From Pyxidicoccus sp. MSG2 (GTDB taxonomy: Bacteria > Myxococcota > Myxococcia > Myxococcales > Myxococcaceae), in contig NZ_JAPNKC010000001.1 of assembly GCF_026626705.1 (NCBI RefSeq), forward strand, positions 1,054,001-1,118,000: 64,000 nt of DNA, in the 5' to 3' direction. Of the stretch, positions 1-8,664 are shown one piece after another. The position numbers were made by a program, and so were the translations under genes. A model generated the notes under the pieces. The model had not been told where the DNA came from. It did not search any database and saw only the letters and a list, made by a program, of their open reading frames with translations. The stretch's first letter is position 1. Each line of letters starts with the position of its first letter.

Positions 1-1332
1 GACGGGCAGCAGCGCGTCCTCCGCGTTGACGATGAGCTCCGCCCAGGCCCGCTCCACCGGGAGCGCCTCCACGGCCCGCCCGTACGCGGTGAGCCGCCCC
101 TGCGCATCGACGATGTTGCGCGCCTGCAACCGCTGGAGTGCCTCCGCATAGGCGTCGCGGTCCAGCGGCACGGGAAGGTCCAGCGCATCCGCGCGGATGC
201 CCAGCGCGGCGGCGGTGAGCGCGACGCGCTCCGAGTCTCCGGCGAGCTGGAACTCGGGCGTCGTGGGACGGAGCGCGAAGAAGTCGATGTCGCGGTCGCT
301 CAGGATGAAGACGCGCCCTCCCTCCACGCGGCCGTGGACGCGCCCGGCCATCTGGAGGAGCTCGTTGTTCCCCAGGTAGACGCGCGTGAGCACGTTGCGC
401 CCCTGCGCGACGACGTTGGCGAAGCGCGTGTCGTCGATGACGACGGTGTCGAGCCCCGGCACGTTGAGCGCGCTCTGCCCCGCAGCCGTCATGGCGAGCA
501 GGTACGGCCGGGGCGCCGTCCCCTCCAGGAAGGGCCGGATGACACCGATGGGCTGCCCGCCGTGGTAGTACGCCGCGTGGATGCGCGGCCAGCGCGTGCG
601 GACCTGCGCGGCCACCTGCTCCACGGCCGCGCGCGTGGGGAGGAAGACGCCCACGCCGCGCCGTCCCGCCTCCACCTCCCGGAAGAAGGCCGCGTCCAGG
701 AACCCCAGCAGCTCCCTGCGCTCCACCTGGACACGGGCCGCCTTCGCCGCGTCATAGGCGGAGACCTCGATGGCCTCGGCGCTGTCCAGGTAGTGCACGT
801 AGAAGGCGGGGTCCACCGTGGCCGACAGCCAGATGAAGCGGCAGCCCACGTGCTTGCCCAACGCGAGGCACAGCTCCAGCTCCGCCGACGTCTGGTGGAT
901 TTCGTCGATGACGAGCATGTCCTGCGACTGGATGTCGCCGTGCTGGAACCAGCGCCGGGCGATGCCCGTCGTCACGATGACCACGTTCCAGCCCGGCGTC
1001 TCGGGCGTCGCCTCGCGCTCGCGGTTCACCACCCCGACCTTCAGCGGCGTCCGGCCCCCGTCACCGACGACTTCCTCCGCGATGGGACGGATGGCGAGCG
1101 TCTTCCCGGTGCCTGTGCCGGCGACGATGCCAAAGCCCTTCCCGGCTCGCGCCAGCTCGCGCACGTGCGCGCCGTGGTGCCGTTCCAGCCACGTCTCCAG
1201 CCGCAACCCCAGGGCCAGCTCGATGGCTTCACAGGCGGCCCGCGTGGGAGCGATGACAATCACCCGCCCCCGTCGCGGTGCCGCCGCGGCCTGGGACTCC
1301 GGCGGGAGGAAGTGGTCGGTGGGAGTCCTCAC
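1..1332 (-). CDS. DEAD/DEAH-box (DEIH) helicase, C-terminus off the left edge
   Basis: Open reading frame reading leftward with no stop before base 1, so the protein is truncated by the window at 444 residues. A Walker A motif AGTGTGKT lies at residues 71-78, the Walker B/box II is DEIH at 143-146, and motif III SAT (LSATVDP) is at 170-172. A second RecA-like half follows with a motif VI-like stretch (LLQMAGRVHGR). This is the superfamily 2 ATP-dependent RNA/DNA helicase pattern. The GTG start was chosen because an in-frame TGA lies only 9 nt further upstream (1342-1344); TTG at 1341 is the only alternative. It follows the 1358-2302 gene by 25 nt in the same direction, so it is probably co-transcribed. 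The substrate cannot be told from the sequence. Confidence 0.8.
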   Translation of the reverse strand, partial: MRTPTDHFLPPESQAAAAPRRGRVIVIAPTRAACEAIELALGLRLETWLERHHGAHVRELARAGKGFGIVAGTGTGKTLAIRPIAEEVVGDGGRTPLKVGVVNREREATPETPGWNVVIVTTGIARRWFQHGDIQSQDMLVIDEIHQTSAELELCLALGKHVGCRFIWLSATVDPAFYVHYLDSAEAIEVSAYDAAKAARVQVERRELLGFLDAAFFREVEAGRRGVGVFLPTRAAVEQVAAQVRTRWPRIHAAYYHGGQPIGVIRPFLEGTAPRPYLLAMTAAGQSALNVPGLDTVVIDDTRFANVVAQGRNVLTRVYLGNNELLQMAGRVHGRVEGGRVFILSDRDIDFFALRPTTPEFQLAGDSERVALTAAALGIRADALDLPVPLDRDAYAEALQRLQARNIVDAQGRLTAYGRAVEALPVERAWAELIVNAEDALLPV

Positions 1333-1357
1333 GGTGGACAATCACGCACGGCGCCCC

Positions 1358-2302
1358 TCAGGGCGCAACCGGACTCGGAGGATCTTCAAGGATGGCCTGT
1401 TCACTCCCAGCAGCCCCGGGAGCCTCGTCGAGCCAGTGCGCCACCCTCGCGCGAAGGCTGAAGGGAATGCCCCGCGAGCGCGTCAACCGCTCCGCGCGGG
1501 CCTTCACCATGCCGCGCGCGAGCTTCTCCGGGTGGGCCAGCGCCACGAGGATGCAGTTGGCCGTCTCCTCCACGTCGAAGGCATGGAGCTGCGCGAAGCT
1601 CGCGTGCCAGGTGCGGACCATGGCGTGGAAGAACGGATTCGGTGTGCGGACGACATTGCTCACCACCGCACCTCCCGGGGCCAGCCGTGCCCGCGTCGCC
1701 AGGAGGAACTGCCGCGTCGCCAGGGGCCCGGGGATGCCGCGCGGGCCGTACGCGTCGAGGATGATGACGTCGTACAACGGGCCGGGCGTCTCGATGAAGC
1801 GCCGCCCGTCGGCCACGTGTGACTGGAGCGCTGAGTCCTCACGGAAGCCGAAGTAGCGCCGCGCCACGTCCAGCATCCCCGCGTCACTCTCCACCGCGTC
1901 GATGTGGGCCTTGGGCAACACGGCGCGAAGGAACATGGGAATCGCGCCACCGCCCACGCCTACGACCAGGATGCGTCGCGGCGCCTCCACGAAGGCCAGC
2001 CCCGCGACCACCGCCTGCGTGTAGGGCAGCTCCAGGCGCAGCGGGAAGCCCTGCCCCACCACGCTCTGATACGGGCCGTCCCACTCGAACTGGAGGTAGC
2101 GCCGACCTGCTCCGTCCTGGGTCACGATGACCCGGCTCTCCGGTGGCCTGCCCACGTGCAGCACCGTGCGCGGCCAGGCAAGCGCGCGGGCCTGACGGGA
2201 CAGGAGCCGCACGCGCCGTCGGACACCGCCGCGCGGAGCAGCGCCTCGCCGTTCCATGCGTCGTCGACACAACCAGATTCTTGCCACCCACCCCATGCGC
2301 AC
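1358..2302 (-). CDS. Spermidine-synthase-like class I methyltransferase-fold protein
   Basis: 314 aa. A SAM/decarboxy-SAM binding loop GVGGGAIP sits at residues 115-122, followed by the acidic strand DAVESDAG (about 135-142) and DVIILDAYG, which are the hallmarks of the spermidine synthase (aminopropyltransferase) superfamily. Many bacterial members of this branch are uncharacterised and do not make polyamines, so an aminopropyltransferase role is only possible. The first 45 residues are Arg-rich and unlike the family. The start at 2302 is preceded by a GAGGAAG Shine-Dalgarno-like sequence at good spacing; ATG at 2257 is a shorter alternative without one. It lies 57 nt downstream of the HEAT-repeat gene and 25 nt before the helicase, all on the minus strand. 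Confidence 0.65.
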   Translation of the reverse strand: MRMGWVARIWLCRRRMERRGAAPRGGVRRRVRLLSRQARALAWPRTVLHVGRPPESRVIVTQDGAGRRYLQFEWDGPYQSVVGQGFPLRLELPYTQAVVAGLAFVEAPRRILVVGVGGGAIPMFLRAVLPKAHIDAVESDAGMLDVARRYFGFREDSALQSHVADGRRFIETPGPLYDVIILDAYGPRGIPGPLATRQFLLATRARLAPGGAVVSNVVRTPNPFFHAMVRTWHASFAQLHAFDVEETANCILVALAHPEKLARGMVKARAERLTRSRGIPFSLRARVAHWLDEAPGAAGSEQAILEDPPSPVAP

Positions 2303-2359
2303 ATCTTCCTCGAACCCACGAAGTCGACACCAACTCCAGGCCCTCGAACCGGGGCTCCG

Positions 2360-5300
2360 TCACGCGGTGCCGGCCCCGCGAAGGCGAGGCTCCGAGGCCT
2401 GCTCCAGGCTCGCGATGACCTCGGCAAGTGCCGCGCGGCGATCCGGTCGGGCATGGGCCAGCTCGCCCCGGAGGATGGGCAGTGCGGCGTCTCCCATGAC
2501 GAGCAGTCCCTCCAGCGCCGCACGTGCGACGGGATTGCGGCGGTCGTGCAGCAGCGCCGCCACCTCCGCCACCGCGGGACGGTGCCCTCCGAAGGCGAGT
2601 GTCCGGATGGCCCGGACGACATGACCTGCTTCCGAATCGTTCAGCAGCTCGCGGGTCAGCTCCAGGTACTGCTCCCGGGGCACCAGCTCCCGCAACAGCC
2701 GGTGCGCGCGCAGGCGCACCGAGGACTTCCGGTGGGAGAGCAGCCGGGCCAACCGCTCGACCACGTGAGGCTCCCTTCGGCGCGCCATCCACTCCAGCGC
2801 CCTCGGGTCCGGCTCCGGGACTTCCCAGGCGAGCGTCTCCAGCCTCCGCTCCACGTCGCGCAGCAGCTCGGGAGTGAGGTTCCTGTCCAGTGACGGGTCA
2901 TCCAGGAGGATGGGCGCCAGGGCGGTGACGACGTCCGCCCGCAGCGCCGGGGTGTCGACCAGCGAGAGCAGCGCGATGCGCACCTCCGGGCCCTGTCGCT
3001 CGAGCCCCTGCAACAGCGCCGCCAGCGCCACTGCATCCTCCTTCCGGTTCGCGAGGTCGACGAGCCACCCACCCATGCGGAAGGCCTCGTCGCGACGCCC
3101 CCACGAGGCGAGCCCTCCGAGCACTCGCAGCGCCGCCTCGCGATGGTCCTCGTCCTCGTGGACGATGCGGAAGAGCGCATCCTCCAGCTTGCGACCTTCG
3201 ATGGCATGGGCGGAGGCTCCTCGCTGGAGCAGCTCCAGGAAGTGCGTGCGCTCCAGCCCTCGCGCCTGGGTGAACAGCGCCAGCAACTCGGGGCTCCACA
3301 CCACGTTGCCGGAGAGGACCTCGAGCACCGCGGTGTGGCCTTCGCGAAGCCTCGGGAGGATGAAGGGCAGCACCCGGGTGGCCGGGAGCGAACGGAGCGT
3401 GTCCGCCGCCATCGTCCCCGAGCGCCCACGGCCCAGCCGCCATACGTCGAGCAGGAGCGTGACGTACGCCGGCAGCAGGCGCGCCGTCGGCCTGAGCCCC
3501 TCCAGCAGTTCCACCAGCGACTCCAGCCAGACCTCTCCCTCCATCCCCTCCTCCACGGAGCCGAGCAGCGCACGGAGGGCCTCCAGGTCCCCACGGTCGA
3601 GCGCCCCTGGGGGTACCCACCGGAGCGGTCGCTCCTCGCCGAGGTCTTCGAGCAGCGACTGGAGCCGGGGCAGGCCACGAATCCGCCAGAGCTGTCGCGC
3701 GGCCTGCCGGCGGACCTCCACGTGGGCATGGGACAGCAGGTCGACGAGCAGCGCCTCGTCCTCATCCGACGCGGGAGTCCCCAGCGCGGAGAGCGCGGCG
3801 AGGGCGAGCCCCTGCTCAGGGTGTCGTGCGAGTCGCCGCAGCACCACACGGGCCGCCTCCGTTCCCACGTCCCCCATCCACCGCACGAGCGGCCCCACCT
3901 TCGCGGGCGGTGTCGCCTCGGCGGCGCGAGCGAGCTCCGCGAGCAACGCATCCTCCGGAACGTGCGTCCCCCACTCCTTCCGGACGGTCTCCAACAGGTC
4001 CGGATGCGGCCCCCGCGCCACGGCTTCCAGCACCTGGAGCGGAGGCACCCACCGGAGCACATACGGCACGAAGAACCGCCGCACCGAGGGCGAGCGGGCC
4101 TGGACGAGCGCCTCCATCAGTCGCTGGCCGGACAGCTCCCCCGCGAGGACGAGCCGCTCGGCGCCCCACAGCGCCACACGCTCGTCGGGCAACGCAGACG
4201 CAATCCGTGCCTCCTCCAGGGACAGCACGGCCCCGAGCCGCTGCATGACGGCGAGGGCTTCATGAGGCTGGATGGATTCATCCGCCCATGCACGCCGGAC
4301 GTCCGAGAGTGCGCCAATCCGCTCGGCCCCGGACAGCCGCCCGGCGAGCGCCGTCAACAGGGAGAGCGCCAGTCGACGGGGGGAAGACTTCGGCCCCTTC
4401 AGCAAGGCACGAATCACGTCCAGGTGTCGCTTCAGGACGGCCGCCCGCGCGTCGGTGAGGCCCGTCGTTGCCGCCGCCGAGAGCAGCTTCGTGAAGTCCT
4501 CTTCCGCTGCTTCGAGTGTGGCCGCATCACCGGACGACAACACATCATCCATCCACGCCAGGTCCGCATCCAACCGTCGCTCACGAAGCAGCCGGGCCTG
4601 CTCGGGGTCATCGGACGTGTCGGGAAGCCACTGCGACAACCCATGGCGGCGCAGCAACACCGCCAGCTCTTCGAGCGCTTCCGGCGACAGCTCGAGGACG
4701 CCACCCTGGACCGCGTCGAGCAGCACCTTCGCGGAGCCCGCCCCGCGCCGCAGGAGCGCCACCAGGGTGCGGGGTGACAGGACACCGGAGAGGGCCTCGC
4801 ACAACAGTCCCTGCTCGCGAGGCGAGGCGGCGGCCTGGAGCGCCTCGAGCACCGTGGGCACGTAGCCACGACCGCAGGCGGCACGAAGCGCGCGGACCAG
4901 GGACTCACGCAGACCGGGGTTGTCGTGGCGCCGCAGCCAGCCCAGCATCACTCCGATGGGCGCCGGCCAGCCAGGGCCCACCGTCGCGAGCGCCTCGGCG
5001 GCGGTCTTCTTGATGTTCATGTTGGGGTGGTCGAGCCCCGCCGCGAGCAGCGGCACCGCCCAGTCCACCTTGAACACCCCGAGGCCGCTGAGCGCCTGAC
5101 GCAGGCGATAGATGTCCTCGGAGCGTGCGAAGGGAACCAGCCACGCCACGGCCCGTGAGTCCCCGGAGCAGGCAAGGCACTCCAGCGCGAGCTTCTGGAC
5201 GTGCACGCTCCCATGGCGGAGGTACCGCCGCAGCCGCGGCGCAAGCGTCGGATGCTTCCGGCCGACGAGCTGTCCCAACACCCGCTCGATTTGTGCATCA

Positions 5301-7099
5301 CCCAGGTCCCGCTGCTGGAGCTGGTCGAGCAGACACTCCGCGAGGACGAGCGCGCCCGCCTCGTCCTCCGATGCACGGGTGAGCAGCCCGCGCGGGCGTA
5401 CGCGACCACTCGCATGGAGCCCACGACCCACGTCGGAGATGGCCTGATGCGCCACGGCCCGGACAGCTTCATCCGCGTCGAGCAACAGCTCACCGAGTGG
5501 CACGAGTGCGCGCCGCCGGGCCTCACGGCCGAGCTGTCCGATGGCCTGGCGCCGCAACGGGTGCTGCGTCTGGCGGGCAATGCGGGAGACCTCGGCGAAG
5601 GCCGCGTCGGAGTAGACGGGCTGGAGGCTCGCGAGCACCTCCCGGCTCGGCTCGCCTTCGACGGGCCAGGGAATGGTGGCCGGAGGCGCGTCCTCGAGCG
5701 CCGCCACCACGTCGAGGGCCTCGGCACGCCACGCGGCGACGGACAGTTCTGGATGGGAGCGGAGGAACTCGACGGTGCGCTCACCGCCCACGTGACGGAG
5801 CGCCTCCAGGCAGGCCCACGGCTCGGCATCGAAGGCCCCGAGAATGGGCTCTTCGCTGGCCTCGTAGCCCTGGTGTCCGAGCGCCTCGATGACCTCGGGC
5901 CAGAGCGGACGCGCCTCGGGCCGGACGAGCAGCACCCGGAGCAGGTTCAGCGCCTCGTTGCCATCCAGCTCCCGCAGGAGCGCGAGGTGCCGGGGAAAGG
6001 CCGCGTCCGTGGAGGGCAGCGTCCACAGCGGTTCGATGTACTCGCGCTGCCGGAGGCTCAGCACCTCCGCGATGACGCCGGGCGCAGTGGCCGGGCTGGC
6101 GAGGAACAGCTCACGCACCAGCGGCACGTCTTCCGGCTCGCACCGTACGCCTCGCCGGTAGAGCGTCTGGAGCAACCCCGCGCAAGTGGGGCCGAAGCAC
6201 AATGGGTCCTGCCGTGAGACGAGGAGCGCGAGTCGCAGCTCCTCATGGCGTGCGAAGGGAGCCAGCAGCGCCATGGCCTCGCGCCGCACGGAGCGCCACT
6301 GGCGCTCGTCCTCCAGCACGAGCCTCAGCGCGGAGGAGGCTCCCTGGTGAGCCAGGGCACGAAGGGCGGCGATGGCGAGCCGCTCCGAGCGCCCGAGCAG
6401 CGACTGGAGCGGATGGATGGAGGGAGCAAGGTCGGGCCTCGCCGCCCAGGGTTCCGCGAGCAACCCGGCGGCCTGGAGCGCCACGCGCTCGTCGGTGGCA
6501 TCGAGGGCACACACCACCACCGTCAGCGCGTGAGTCAGCGTCACGAGCCCCAGGCCGAGCGCCTCGCCCAGGTGACGGAGGCCCGTGAGCTGCACCTCCG
6601 GGTCCGGGTGAGCACACAGCGCATCGACCAGCGCCTCCGCATCGGGCGCATCGGAGAGCGTGAGCCGCTGGACCGCACGGAGGAGCCGCTCCCCACCCGG
6701 ATGCGTGGCCAGCCTCGCGGGCTCGCGAAGCACCTCCGTGACGAGCCACGCCACCTCGGCCTCGATGGGCCTTGTACCCTCCGCCAGCGATGCCAGCCGT
6801 GCCAGGGAAACACCGGGGGGAAGCAGGCGCGCCAGCTCCGCGAGGAGCACCTGCGACTCGGGCGCACACGCCCCCAGTGTCGTGGGAAGCGCCTCCACCA
6901 GGAGTGACGGGGTGTCGCCTCCTTCCAGCCGCTCCAGGCGCTGCTTCAGGTGCAGCAGCGCGGCGTGGACCTCCTCGGGGTCCTTCGCTTCCAGCAGGGC
7001 GCGCAGCTCCGTGGGGGCCAGACGCTCGGTGCGCAGACGCTGCTCCAGCAGCGCACGGCTCCGACGCGGGGTGAGCTCGACGGGCTGTGAGTGAGGCAT
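2360..7099 (-). CDS. Giant HEAT-repeat (alpha-solenoid) protein
   Basis: About 1579 aa of almost continuous 30-40 residue helical hairpins of the HEAT/PBS-lyase type, with recurring patterns such as VRRQAARQLWRI and VRAVAHQAISDVG. No signal peptide, membrane segment or enzymatic motif is evident, so it is probably a cytoplasmic scaffold or binding protein whose partner is unknown. The ATG at 7099 was preferred over an upstream one at 7162 because AAGGG precedes it at short spacing and the extra N-terminal stretch looks non-helical. It heads a leftward gene group with the spermidine-synthase-like and helicase genes. The family is recognised from repeat texture only; no orthologue is named. Confidence 0.8.
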   Translation of the reverse strand: MPHSQPVELTPRRSRALLEQRLRTERLAPTELRALLEAKDPEEVHAALLHLKQRLERLEGGDTPSLLVEALPTTLGACAPESQVLLAELARLLPPGVSLARLASLAEGTRPIEAEVAWLVTEVLREPARLATHPGGERLLRAVQRLTLSDAPDAEALVDALCAHPDPEVQLTGLRHLGEALGLGLVTLTHALTVVVCALDATDERVALQAAGLLAEPWAARPDLAPSIHPLQSLLGRSERLAIAALRALAHQGASSALRLVLEDERQWRSVRREAMALLAPFARHEELRLALLVSRQDPLCFGPTCAGLLQTLYRRGVRCEPEDVPLVRELFLASPATAPGVIAEVLSLRQREYIEPLWTLPSTDAAFPRHLALLRELDGNEALNLLRVLLVRPEARPLWPEVIEALGHQGYEASEEPILGAFDAEPWACLEALRHVGGERTVEFLRSHPELSVAAWRAEALDVVAALEDAPPATIPWPVEGEPSREVLASLQPVYSDAAFAEVSRIARQTQHPLRRQAIGQLGREARRRALVPLGELLLDADEAVRAVAHQAISDVGRGLHASGRVRPRGLLTRASEDEAGALVLAECLLDQLQQRDLGDAQIERVLGQLVGRKHPTLAPRLRRYLRHGSVHVQKLALECLACSGDSRAVAWLVPFARSEDIYRLRQALSGLGVFKVDWAVPLLAAGLDHPNMNIKKTAAEALATVGPGWPAPIGVMLGWLRRHDNPGLRESLVRALRAACGRGYVPTVLEALQAAASPREQGLLCEALSGVLSPRTLVALLRRGAGSAKVLLDAVQGGVLELSPEALEELAVLLRRHGLSQWLPDTSDDPEQARLLRERRLDADLAWMDDVLSSGDAATLEAAEEDFTKLLSAAATTGLTDARAAVLKRHLDVIRALLKGPKSSPRRLALSLLTALAGRLSGAERIGALSDVRRAWADESIQPHEALAVMQRLGAVLSLEEARIASALPDERVALWGAERLVLAGELSGQRLMEALVQARSPSVRRFFVPYVLRWVPPLQVLEAVARGPHPDLLETVRKEWGTHVPEDALLAELARAAEATPPAKVGPLVRWMGDVGTEAARVVLRRLARHPEQGLALAALSALGTPASDEDEALLVDLLSHAHVEVRRQAARQLWRIRGLPRLQSLLEDLGEERPLRWVPPGALDRGDLEALRALLGSVEEGMEGEVWLESLVELLEGLRPTARLLPAYVTLLLDVWRLGRGRSGTMAADTLRSLPATRVLPFILPRLREGHTAVLEVLSGNVVWSPELLALFTQARGLERTHFLELLQRGASAHAIEGRKLEDALFRIVHEDEDHREAALRVLGGLASWGRRDEAFRMGGWLVDLANRKEDAVALAALLQGLERQGPEVRIALLSLVDTPALRADVVTALAPILLDDPSLDRNLTPELLRDVERRLETLAWEVPEPDPRALEWMARRREPHVVERLARLLSHRKSSVRLRAHRLLRELVPREQYLELTRELLNDSEAGHVVRAIRTLAFGGHRPAVAEVAALLHDRRNPVARAALEGLLVMGDAALPILRGELAHARPDRRAALAEVIASLEQASEPRLRGAGTA

Positions 7100-7204
7100 G
7101 GGACCCTTATAGGCGGGCCGGAGGGAGCCCGGCAGGTCCCGAGGGGACGGAACACGCGCCACGGCCTGACTCCCTCCTCCGCCGGCATGAGAGCCCGAGT
7201 CGAC

Positions 7205-8638
7205 TCAGCCCTGACGGAGCACGAGCAGCCGCAACTCCGTCATGTCCTCCATGGCGTACTTCACGCCCTCGCGCCCCAGCCCGGAGCCCTTCACGCCGCC
7301 GTAGGGCATGGTGTCGACGCGGAAGCTCGGCACATCCCCGACGACGACGCCGCCCACCTCCAGCTCGTCCCAGGCCCGCATCGCCCGCGAGAGGTCCTTC
7401 GTGAAGATGCCCGCCTGCAGGCCGTAGCGGCCGTCATTCACGAGGCGGAGCGCCTCCTCGAAGTCGCTGAACGGCTGGAGCAGCACGACGGGTCCGAAGG
7501 CCTCCTCCGCGCACAGCGGCTCGTCCACGGGCACCCCCTCCAGCACGGTGGCCTCGAGCAGCGCGCCGCGCCGCCCGCCTCCGGCCAGCACCGTGGCGCC
7601 CCGCTTCACGGCCTGCTGAATCCAGCCTTCCAGCCGCCGCGCGGCGGGCTCGTCAATCATCGGCCCGAGCGTGGTGGCCTCGTCCCGGGGGTTGCCCGCG
7701 CGAAGTGCCCTGGCCCGCGTGACGAGCCGCTCACGCAAGGCGCCGTACAACTCCTCGTGCACGAGCACGCGCTGCACGGAGATGCAGCTCTGGCCCGCCT
7801 GGAAGAAGGCGCCATGCGCGATGCGGTCCGCGACGAAGTCCAGTTGCTCGCCCTGGTCGCGGTCCACCACGCAGGCCGCGTTGCCGCCCAGCTCGAGCAC
7901 CACCTTCTTGCGGCCGGCGCGGGCCTTCAAGTCCCAGCCCACCTTCTCCGAGCCGGTGAACGAGAGCAGCTTCAGCCGGTCGTCCTCGATGAACGGGCCC
8001 ACGTCCTCCAGGCGCGTCGGGAGCACCGAGAAGGCACCCTCGGGCAGGCCCGTCTCGGCGAGCACCTCCGCCATCAGCAGCGCGCTCACGGGCGTGCGGT
8101 CCGACGGCTTGAGCACGAACGGGCAGCCCGCGGCGATGGCGGGCGCCACCTTGTGCGCCACCAGGTTGAGCGGGAAGTTGAACGGGGTGATGAAGGAGAC
8201 AGGCCCCACGGGCACCCGCTGTGTGAAGCCCCGGTAGCCCGCCGTGCGCTTCGACACCTCCAGGTTCAGGACGTCGCCCCCGCCGCGCACGGCCTCCTCC
8301 GCCGCCGCCTTGAAGGTCTCGATGAGGCGCGTCACCTCCCCCCGCGCGTCGCGCAGCGGCTTGCCGGCCTCGATGCAGAGCGCGAGGGCGAACTCCTCGA
8401 AGCGCTCCTGGAAGCGACGCACGCAGTGCTCCAGCACCTCCTGCCGTGCGTACGGGGCCAGCTTCCGCATGGGCCCCGCGGCGCGCACGGCGGCGGCGAT
8501 GGCCTCCTCCACTGCGGCCGCGTCGGCCACGGCCACGCGCGTGACGACTTCGCCCGAGTATTTGTCGATGACGGGCAGCTCTGCATTGGGCTGCCGGGGC
8601 CGGTTGGCCAGGTAGTACGGGTAGCGTTCAGCCAGCAT
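7205..8638 (-). CDS. NAD(P)-dependent aldehyde dehydrogenase
   Basis: 477 aa, the usual ALDH length. It contains the Rossmann-side segment FITPFNFPLN, the glycine motif FTGSEKVG, the catalytic general base in LELGGNAA (Glu about 249) and the catalytic nucleophile in GQSCISVQR (Cys 285). Family knowledge gives oxidation of an aldehyde to an acid or acyl product; the substrate is not readable here. The ATG at 8638 has GGGGA upstream. An alternative GTG at 8668 would overlap the stop of the acetolactate synthase gene as GTGA, so translation is probably coupled either way. It is the second gene of a leftward two-gene operon with acetolactate synthase and is probably controlled by the divergent LysR gene. 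Confidence 0.85.
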   Translation of the reverse strand: MLAERYPYYLANRPRQPNAELPVIDKYSGEVVTRVAVADAAAVEEAIAAAVRAAGPMRKLAPYARQEVLEHCVRRFQERFEEFALALCIEAGKPLRDARGEVTRLIETFKAAAEEAVRGGGDVLNLEVSKRTAGYRGFTQRVPVGPVSFITPFNFPLNLVAHKVAPAIAAGCPFVLKPSDRTPVSALLMAEVLAETGLPEGAFSVLPTRLEDVGPFIEDDRLKLLSFTGSEKVGWDLKARAGRKKVVLELGGNAACVVDRDQGEQLDFVADRIAHGAFFQAGQSCISVQRVLVHEELYGALRERLVTRARALRAGNPRDEATTLGPMIDEPAARRLEGWIQQAVKRGATVLAGGGRRGALLEATVLEGVPVDEPLCAEEAFGPVVLLQPFSDFEEALRLVNDGRYGLQAGIFTKDLSRAMRAWDELEVGGVVVGDVPSFRVDTMPYGGVKGSGLGREGVKYAMEDMTELRLLVLRQG

Positions 8639-8664
8639 GGTGTTCCCCACTTTCTCTCTCGTGC

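Noticed and set aside
334..1461. Long plus-strand reading frames opposite the helicase (375 aa) and others of its kind
   Set aside because: Composition is Arg/His/Pro-rich with no motif. The opposite strand has a complete helicase motif set; these are antisense shadows of high-GC coding.
3143..4777. 544-aa plus-strand frame over the HEAT gene
   Set aside because: Gln/Arg/Pro-rich and without repeats or starts that make sense; the minus-strand HEAT repeats explain the DNA.
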